Part shown: positions 1 to 4,308 of the stretch, piece by piece | Position numbering within the stretch: the first letter of the stretch is position 1 | Layout of the letters: each line of letters starts with the position of its first letter | Assembly (NCBI GenBank): GCA_024648655.1 | Contig: JAGGDZ010000430.1 | Span: forward strand, 1 to 5,585 | Source: Chloroflexota bacterium | GTDB lineage: Bacteria > Chloroflexota > Dehalococcoidia > Lucifugimonadales > JADFKI01 | Length of the DNA stretch: 5,585 nt | Reading direction: 5' to 3' | The notes under the pieces: model-generated | Database searches by the model: none | What the model saw: the letters and a program-made list of their open reading frames with translations, nothing else | Told to the model about the DNA's origin: nothing | Program-made: the position numbers and the translations under genes

Positions 1-580
1 TGTCCATCTCGTTTCTCGGTATGAAGCGCATGTAGTTCGCGCGGAAACCACGCGACGGCGCCGGGAAGCTGATAGATACCAGCATCTCACCGCGCCCAAG
101 CACGTTGCTGCCGGGACCGGTGCAGAAGTCCTCTACCGTCACCTGACGGGTACCGCCGGGACCCTCTATGTTGGCGACTGCATTGTGCGCGATCATCGCA
201 GGGATGGAGTCGCCGCTGGGCGTGGAGTTGCAAAGATTGCCGCCAAAAGACGCCCGCCCCTGAATCTGCGTGCCCCCAATAAGGGATGCCGCGTCAATCA
301 GGCCGGGATATGCCCGTGCTATTGCCGCATTGCCATAAATCCTGTAACAAGGAACAGCCGCTCCGAGAGTCAGTCCTCCCTCTGGATCGTATGTAATCTC
401 GTTCAGCTCAGGTATGTTCTTGCCGTCCACGACGAGGCTAACGTCGTCAAATCTGCCACCTCTTAGCTGTACGAGCAGGTCGGTCCCGCCCGCCAATATG
501 CGAGCGTTGCCGTTCGCCTCATTTAGCAGTTCAACTGCCTCTCTAACCGAGTGGGGACTGGCGAAATCTATCCAGTGCAA
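1..580 (-). CDS. FAD-binding subunit of a xanthine dehydrogenase/CO dehydrogenase-type molybdoenzyme (5' part, cut by window edge)
   Basis: This would be the medium, FAD-carrying subunit (CoxM/CutM/XdhB type) of a molybdenum hydroxylase. In that family it passes electrons from the Mo and 2Fe-2S subunits to an acceptor in the cytoplasm. The visible 193 residues carry both FAD-binding signatures of the FAD_binding_5 fold: AGGTDLLVQLRGG at about residues 30-42, and FGGNLCNSTPSGDSIP at about 112-127. The reading breaks off near the expected end of the FAD domain, where the CO_deh_flav_C domain would follow. The start is TTG at 580, because a perfect AGGAGG lies 7 bases upstream and no ATG or GTG occurs between it and the in-frame upstream stop. 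The Mo and Fe-S subunits are not in the window and could lie beyond position 1. Substrate cannot be told. The family call is firm; the exact enzyme is unknown. Confidence 0.9.
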   Translation of the reverse strand, partial: MHWIDFASPHSVREAVELLNEANGNARILAGGTDLLVQLRGGRFDDVSLVVDGKNIPELNEITYDPEGGLTLGAAVPCYRIYGNAAIARAYPGLIDAASLIGGTQIQGRASFGGNLCNSTPSGDSIPAMIAHNAVANIEGPGGTRQVTVEDFCTGPGSNVLGRGEMLVSISFPAPSRGFRANYMRFIPRNEMD

Positions 581-587
581 ATTCCCA

Positions 588-593
588 CCTCCT
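588..593 (-). promoter_or_regulatory. Ribosome binding site that fixes a TTG start
   Basis: The minus strand reads AGGAGG here, 7 bases before the TTG at 580. This perfect Shine-Dalgarno match decides the start of the FAD-subunit gene, which has no ATG or GTG start candidate upstream. Confidence 0.8.
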
Positions 594-658
594 TTCTCGT
601 TTTTTTCAAATCCTAGTGTCTCTCGCCCTTTTCAGGGCATTCTCCCACAAACGCGAAT

Positions 659-687
659 AGTATATCAGACCTCTTTTTTTTGAACAA
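659..687 (-). promoter_or_regulatory. Candidate sigma-70-type promoter for the FAD-subunit gene
   Basis: On the minus strand, TTGTTC (687-682) and TATACT (664-659) are separated by exactly 17 bases. The spacer begins with a run of eight A. Transcription would start near 652, giving a leader of about 70 bases before the TTG at 580. Position, spacing and a 5-of-6 match at -10 are good; the -35 is 4 of 6. It suggests the FAD-subunit gene can be transcribed independently of the CoA-transferase gene upstream. Confidence 0.5.
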
Positions 688-725
688 CGCCTACGCAGAC
701 GGGACCCTCTAATAATTTGCCTTAA

Positions 726-757
726 GGCTACACGTTCAACCGGCTACCTGTTCAACC
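726..757. repeat. Imperfect 16-bp tandem direct repeat (two units)
   Basis: GGCTACACGTTCAACC (726-741) is followed directly by GGCTACCTGTTCAACC (742-757), 14 of 16 bases identical. It lies in the 242-bp gap between the CoA-transferase stop and the FAD-subunit start, about 75-105 bases upstream of the inferred transcription start near 652. That is a position where an activator could bind. The rest of this gap holds only the promoter candidate, a short GCCTTAAGGC palindrome (719-728) and a weak GCCCT/AGGGC hairpin near 625-638. I see no gene in it. Confidence 0.6.
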
Positions 758-822
758 AGACCCTACCGCGCTCAATCATCGTGTCCAGAGCGTAAGCCTG
801 CCGCGTGGCGTGTCATGGCAGA

Positions 823-2091
823 TTAGCCCGGCTGCGGTACCGTACCGCTAACACCCTCTTCTTCCAGCGCACAAATTGAATCCATGTCCATCCCCAACAG
901 TTCGCCGAAAACCTGCTCGTTGTGCTCCCCCAGTCGCGGTGCGTGCCAGCGTACACCGGGTGCTGTACCAGACATTTTCCATGCCGCTCCCGGCATGAAA
1001 TACGGCCCGCAGGACGGGTGGTCAACGAACTCCAGTATGCCTCGCCCTTGGTAATGGGGATCGTTGAATATCGCTTCTCCGGTCATAACAGGAGCGGCTG
1101 ATATGCCTGCGTCCTGCAGCAAATGCATGAGGTCGTACACCGACTTGTCCCGAGTCCAGGCGGAAATCACTGTATCCAGAGCATCGTGATTCCGATGTCG
1201 CGCAAGTACGTCTTCGTAGTCCGGATCAGTCGCAAGGTGCGACATTTCCATCGCCACACACATCTTCTGCCACTCGTCGTCGTCCGCGACCGCAATCGTT
1301 ATCCACTCGTCTTCGCCTTGGCATGGATATGCGCCATGCGGCGCGTACACCGGATGTCTATTGCCGCGATTCTCCGCACGTCTGCCGTTTGTCTGAAATC
1401 CCAGCAGGTGTTCCCCGATGGTCATAATCGCCGACTCAAGCTGTGACACATCGATGAAACAGCCTTCTCCCGTTCGCCGCCGCCGCCATAGCGCAGACAG
1501 CGTTGCCCCTGCTGCATGTGCCCCGCTGATAGGATCTCCAAAGTTAACGCCCGACTTCACCGGCGCGCCATCATCGCGATAGCCGTTCATCGAAGCAATG
1601 CCGCCAAGCTGCTCTTGCCCGATGCCGTACTGGATGAAGTCTTTCCATGGCCCCGTGCTGCCGAACGCGGGCATCGACACCATAATGATGTCCGGGCGAA
1701 CCGCCCTCAACGCATCGTAGCCAAGGCCGCGCCGCTTCATCAAGCCCGCCCGGAAGTTCTCGATGACCACATCACTAATGCTCACTAGCTCCTCGATGAG
1801 CGCCTTGCCCTTTGGATGTCGCATTTCTGCCGTGATGCCCAGCTTGCTCATGTGCAAAGTATTGAACCAGCCGCTTCGATTCCATGGGTCGTTTCCCCGC
1901 TCCCCGTCCGGCAAATTACCAGAACCGACTATCATCCGATGCGGGTCCCAGGCGCGCACAGATTCCACTTTGATAACCTCTGCGCCCATGTCCGCAAGCA
2001 GCTTCGTTGCATGCGGACCCGCCCAAATCCGTGAGAAGTCAAGAATGCGAATGCCTTCAAGTGCGCCGCTTGCTGCCTGCGAATCATTCAT
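823..2091 (-). CDS. Class III CoA-transferase (CaiB/BaiF family)
   Basis: Family members move CoA from one acyl-CoA to another carboxylic acid through an aspartyl-CoA intermediate, in the cytoplasm, usually as interlocked homodimers. The 422 residues match the usual family length. Visible landmarks are the N-terminal Rossmann motif (LEGIRILDFSRIWAGP, 11-26, then LLADMGAEVIKVE, 31-43), DVVIENFRAG at 107-116 (the family usually has NFRPG), and FGDPISG at 184-190, where Asp186 is the expected nucleophile. RTGEGCFIDVSQLES (206-220) and a C-terminal PRLGEHNEQV (385-394) also fit. The ATG at 2091 has AAGGGA 9 bases upstream; the stop is TAA at 823-825. It faces away from the JAMM peptidase gene and is followed by a molybdo-flavoenzyme subunit, which hints at a catabolic locus. 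The acyl substrate cannot be read from the sequence, so no gene symbol is given. Confidence 0.95.
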   Translation of the reverse strand: MNDSQAASGALEGIRILDFSRIWAGPHATKLLADMGAEVIKVESVRAWDPHRMIVGSGNLPDGERGNDPWNRSGWFNTLHMSKLGITAEMRHPKGKALIEELVSISDVVIENFRAGLMKRRGLGYDALRAVRPDIIMVSMPAFGSTGPWKDFIQYGIGQEQLGGIASMNGYRDDGAPVKSGVNFGDPISGAHAAGATLSALWRRRRTGEGCFIDVSQLESAIMTIGEHLLGFQTNGRRAENRGNRHPVYAPHGAYPCQGEDEWITIAVADDDEWQKMCVAMEMSHLATDPDYEDVLARHRNHDALDTVISAWTRDKSVYDLMHLLQDAGISAAPVMTGEAIFNDPHYQGRGILEFVDHPSCGPYFMPGAAWKMSGTAPGVRWHAPRLGEHNEQVFGELLGMDMDSICALEEEGVSGTVPQPG

Positions 2092-2138
2092 GCGCTGCTA
2101 TCCCTTTTCTGCTGGATATCCACATGTTAGCCTACTTG

Positions 2139-2169
2139 ATGATATTCTCAACACCCCGAATTGCGTCAA
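2139..2169 (-). promoter_or_regulatory. Possible promoter of the CoA-transferase gene
   Basis: On the minus strand TTGACG (2169-2164) and TATCAT (2144-2139) each match the sigma-70 consensus at 5 of 6 bases, but the 19-base spacer is long. A second possible pair is TTGAGA (2151-2146) and TAACAT (2129-2124) with 16 bases between. Either would serve the CoA-transferase gene starting at 2091. No convincing plus-strand promoter was seen in this 120-bp divergent gap. Confidence 0.35.
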
Positions 2170-2197
2170 AATAAACTCTGCCACCTGCGCGCCAACC

Positions 2198-2204
2198 AAA
2201 GGAG
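2198..2204 (+). promoter_or_regulatory. Ribosome binding site that fixes a TTG start
   Basis: AAAGGAG ends 7 bases before the TTG at 2212. It selects that codon over the in-frame TTG at 2161, which would add 17 residues unlike the start of family members. Confidence 0.7.
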
Positions 2205-2211
2205 TATCGAT

Positions 2212-2631
2212 TTGCTGACTATATCCAGAGCGTTTGCCGACGAGATGATCGCCCACTCACAACAGGAAGACCCCAACGAGTGCTGCGGAATGCTCGCGGG
2301 CAGAGACGACGTTGTGGAGAATCTGTACCGTATAGCGAACGCCACGCCAAGCCCATACCGCTATGTTATGGAGCCGCAGGAGATGCTCAACGCCATGCGT
2401 GACGCAGACTCTAACGAATGGGACATTATCGCGTTCTACCACTCCCACACACACAGCCCGGCGTACCCTTCGCCAACCGATGTTCGCATGGCGCAACAGA
2501 GCGGTTGGCTCGGCGATGACATCTATTACATCCTCGTCTCCCTCGAAGACAAGACTAACCCGCAGATTCGCGCTTTTCGCATCATGGAAAGCGGCGATAT
2601 AGTCGAGCAGGAGTTCTCCATCGCCGACTGA
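2212..2631 (+). CDS. M67-family JAMM/MPN+ zinc metallopeptidase
   Basis: A 139-residue stand-alone JAB/MPN+ domain protein, the usual size for bacterial M67 peptidases. These are zinc enzymes of the deubiquitinase fold. Bacterial relatives such as mycobacterial Mec cut the C-terminus of ubiquitin-like sulfur carriers. The full JAMM signature is visible: Glu23 in NECCGML, then H77-S-H79 in FYHSHTHSP, Ser87 and Asp90 in PSPTDV. The zinc ligands and catalytic Glu all appear intact. The TTG start at 2212 is chosen from the AAAGGAG 7 bases upstream; an in-frame TTG at 2161 lacks such a site. No MoaD/ThiS-like carrier or MoeB-like enzyme lies beside it, so its partner is unknown. A cytoplasmic location is likely, as no signal peptide or membrane segment is seen. 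The family is sure, the substrate is not. Confidence 0.92.
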   Translation: MLTISRAFADEMIAHSQQEDPNECCGMLAGRDDVVENLYRIANATPSPYRYVMEPQEMLNAMRDADSNEWDIIAFYHSHTHSPAYPSPTDVRMAQQSGWLGDDIYYILVSLEDKTNPQIRAFRIMESGDIVEQEFSIAD

Positions 2632-2693
2632 GCCGACTTCCGACTTTCGTTCGCGGTGAACCTGTCGAGCCGTGATTCCGCACACGGTCTCCA

Positions 2694-2711
2694 TATTTCA
2701 TGTATTTCATG
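2694..2711. repeat. Perfect 9-bp tandem repeat
   Basis: TATTTCATG occurs twice without a gap (2694-2702 and 2703-2711). It sits in the 210-bp space between the peptidase stop and the PDZ gene. Its role is unknown. Confidence 0.5.
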
Positions 2712-2783
2712 CCATGTTGCATCAAGCCCCTCTCTGAACTAACCTTCCTCACCCCTGTTGCGTTTCATTTCGTGAGAGGCTCA

Positions 2784-2819
2784 CATTATCCATAGCATTA
2801 TCCGCAAGCATTATTCGCA
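2784..2819. repeat. Short direct repeats just upstream of the PDZ gene
   Basis: AGCATTATCCGCA (2794-2806) is followed directly by AGCATTATTCGCA (2807-2819), 12 of 13 bases alike. A third partial copy, CATTATCC, lies at 2784-2791. They end about 10 bases before the ribosome binding site of the PDZ gene, so they fall in its promoter or 5' leader. They could be a regulator site or simple slippage. I could not place a convincing -35/-10 pair in this gap. Confidence 0.5.
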
Positions 2820-2841
2820 GCAAGATTATAGGAGAGCAGTT

Positions 2842-3813
2842 ATGAAAAAGAAACTGTTAGGAGGCTTACTCGTCGTCGCTATTCTCGCCACCGCGGGCAT
2901 AGTAGCCACGAGAGTGAACACCGCGGAAGCCGTCTCCAATCCCCGCGCGGAACAGGGAAGCGCATTCGTCCAGAACGGCGTTGACGCCGGGCAAGTCAAG
3001 TCAACCTCTAAGTCATTCATCGGTATCGCCATCACCTCGGTTCCCGAAGACGACGACACGGTCGGCGCGCTCATAGTCCGAGTCGTCGGGGGAAGCCCGG
3101 CGGACGGCAAATTGCAGGTCGATGACATCATTACCGCCATTGACGGCGATTCGGTCGGCGGTGCGCGCGATGTGGTTCGCATTGTCCGCGAGCATTCTCC
3201 CGGCGACGTCATCGTTCTCAGCATCGTGCGAAATGATACAAGCATGGTGGTCAACATCACGGTCGGCGAACTGGAAGAATCACATCGGGAGGGGAGAGAC
3301 GGCAAGCGTGGTAGTCGCGGTTATAGCCACCTTGGCAAATCTGCCGAGGGATTCGTCCTGTCCGACACCCGTTACATGACCGACGACGGCGTGAAGACGG
3401 TCCGAAAAGCAGCAGGTACGGCGCAGAACATTAACGAGAGCGCAGGTACATTCGACCTTCTCCTTCGAGACGGCTCCGAAACCCTGTCATTCACCATCGA
3501 CGAGGACACCAAGATAGCCATAGACGCCGTTGAAGGCGAGCCAATCCTCTCCGACCTCAGTGCGGACGCCACTACGATGGTCACACAGGTCAAGTATCCT
3601 GACGGTACTAGCCGGGTTCAGAGCCTAGTTCAGGGCGAATTCTCGCTGATGATGCACTCCATACTCAGGCGTCACGGCTTTGACGGGATGCCTCGCGTCA
3701 GGCGGGACGACTCCGACGGCTTCTCACCTCGAAGCTTCTTCTTCAGGTGGGGCAGCAGCGATGACAATGACGACGATGGCGGACGGCATGGCAGAAGGCG
3801 CGGATACGACTAA
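2842..3813 (+). CDS. Exported PDZ-domain protein with a DUF5666-like domain and charged tail
   Basis: 323 residues. The N-terminus is a classic Sec signal: KKK at 2-4, a hydrophobic stretch of about residues 5-22, and an AEA site with likely cleavage after 30. No lipobox Cys is present. A single PDZ domain spans about 58-142: the peptide-binding-loop region FIGIAI (59-64), then GGSPADGKLQVDDIITAIDG (83-102), typical of HtrA/CtpA-like PDZ domains, but no Ser protease domain is attached. A beta-rich region, about 190-265 (GTFDLLLRDG..., DEDTKIAID...), resembles DUF5666 repeats; this is inference from pattern only. The tail (from about 285) is rich in Asp, Arg and Gly, with DDNDDDGG near the end. 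GGAG 7 bases before ATG supports the start. It probably acts outside the membrane, perhaps as a binding or scaffold protein. Function not recognised. Confidence 0.88.
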   Translation: MKKKLLGGLLVVAILATAGIVATRVNTAEAVSNPRAEQGSAFVQNGVDAGQVKSTSKSFIGIAITSVPEDDDTVGALIVRVVGGSPADGKLQVDDIITAIDGDSVGGARDVVRIVREHSPGDVIVLSIVRNDTSMVVNITVGELEESHREGRDGKRGSRGYSHLGKSAEGFVLSDTRYMTDDGVKTVRKAAGTAQNINESAGTFDLLLRDGSETLSFTIDEDTKIAIDAVEGEPILSDLSADATTMVTQVKYPDGTSRVQSLVQGEFSLMMHSILRRHGFDGMPRVRRDDSDGFSPRSFFFRWGSSDDNDDDGGRHGRRRGYD

Positions 3814-3831
3814 CTCGACCTCAGCAATTCC

Positions 3832-3861
3832 TTGACAGGGAATCCGTCCAGCCACTAATCT
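3832..3861 (+). promoter_or_regulatory. Promoter of the T-box/citramalate synthase unit
   Basis: A consensus TTGACA (3832-3837) is followed after 18 bases by TAATCT (3856-3861), a weak -10 (3 of 6). Transcription would start near 3868, about 25 bases before the T-box stem I. The location just after the PDZ gene stop and before the leader supports it. Confidence 0.55.
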
Positions 3862-3869
3862 GATTAGTG
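3853..3869. promoter_or_regulatory. Perfect 17-bp palindrome over the -10 region, candidate operator
   Basis: CACTAATCTGATTAGTG is a perfect inverted repeat, with 8-base arms around a central T. It covers the proposed -10 box and start point of the citramalate synthase leader. No T-run follows, so it does not look like a terminator for the PDZ gene. A dimeric repressor is the natural reading, but the protein is unknown. Confidence 0.5.
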
Positions 3870-3892
3870 AGAACATTTACAATCATAGTCAA

Positions 3893-4250
3893 AGGCAACG
3901 ACGGAGACGAGTAAGAGGGCGCATCCGGCACAGCGAGTCTGAAGCGGCGCAGTGGATTTGTCCACAAGCCGCACGGTGAGAGCAGACGCACGGGATACCC
4001 TCCGAAAATCCCTCCCGAGCCGCGTACCGAAATCCTATGTCCGAGAAACGGGCTGTACAGGGTAGTAGGCTGCGACGGGCTCGCCCCACGTTAGCAGGGC
4101 GGGGGTATGAACACGTACCCCGATGAGCGCATCGTGCGCGGCTTGTTGTCGCGTCGGTGAAGCAGGGTGGTACCGCGAGCCATCAATTCCATTTCAGGAT
4201 ATTGAGCGCCCGTCCCTACATTGATGTGGGACGGGCGTCATGCTTTGTCC
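3893..4250 (+). promoter_or_regulatory. T-box riboswitch, isoleucine specifier (ATC)
   Basis: A T-box leader reads tRNA charging: uncharged tRNA pairs with a specifier codon and, through its NCCA end, with the T-box bulge, stabilising an antiterminator. Elements seen in order are the basal GGAG (3903-3906) pairing with CTCC (4012-4015), and the specifier-loop strand GAGTAA (3909-3914). The next helix is GAGGG (3915-3919) with CCCTC (3998-4002). The specifier follows as ATC at 4008-4010 after CGAAA. Distal stem I has AGCGAGTCTG (3932-3941) and GGTGAGAGCAGAC (3975-3987), pairing GTCTG with CAGAC. The T-box AGGGTGGTACCGCG is at 4164-4177; its TGGT can pair with ACCA, as expected for tRNA-Ile with discriminator A. 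AGGG (4164-4167) pairs with CCCT (4214-4217) in the antiterminator. ATC codes isoleucine, agreeing with the citramalate synthase downstream. Helices between stem I and the T-box, such as GGGGTA/TACCCC (4102-4121), are less certain. Confidence 0.93.
4207..4245 (+). terminator. T-box-controlled intrinsic terminator
   Basis: CGCCCGTCCC (4207-4216) pairs perfectly with GGGACGGGCG (4228-4237), a 10-bp GC-rich stem whose loop can add ACA/TGT pairs. Its 5' arm contains the CCC that the antiterminator needs, so the two structures exclude each other. The following T-run is short (TTT at 4243-4245). The hairpin does not cover the ribosome binding site at 4293-4298, which favours transcriptional over translational control. 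Confidence 0.85.
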
Positions 4251-4308
4251 AATATCAGAGCGCCGACAAATCGACACACTGACCAACGATGCAAGGAGAA
4301 CACAGAAA

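Noticed and set aside
674..681. Run of eight T as the tail of a plus-strand terminator
   Set aside because: No stem precedes it on the plus strand and no plus-strand gene ends nearby. It fits better as the A-run in the spacer of a minus-strand promoter.
185..683. Two overlapping plus-strand reading frames over the FAD-subunit gene
   Set aside because: They lie opposite clear FAD-binding motifs and show no family features or ribosome binding sites.
790..822. CTGCC/GGCAG inverted repeat after the CoA-transferase stop as a terminator
   Set aside because: It is a 5-bp stem with a 14-base loop, and no T-run follows on the minus strand.
2161..2211. N-terminal extension of the JAMM peptidase from TTG at 2161
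   Set aside because: There is no ribosome binding site before 2161, the 17 extra residues do not resemble the family start, and AAAGGAG sits correctly for TTG at 2212.
2670..2687. Hairpin CCGTG/CACGG after the peptidase gene as a terminator
   Set aside because: The stem is only 5 bp with an 8-base loop and no T-run follows.
2826..3305. 159-codon minus-strand reading frame opposite the PDZ gene
   Set aside because: It is rich in Ser, Thr and Met with no recognisable domain, and is antisense to a well supported gene with signal peptide and PDZ domain.
3889..4089. 66-codon minus-strand reading frame in the T-box leader
   Set aside because: It overlaps conserved T-box stem I elements and has no recognisable protein features.
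4107..4160. 17-codon open reading frame (ATG to TGA) inside the T-box leader, a possible leader peptide
   Set aside because: It has only one Ile codon, no properly spaced ribosome binding site, and overlaps the GGGGTA/TACCCC helix. The T-box already explains the regulation.
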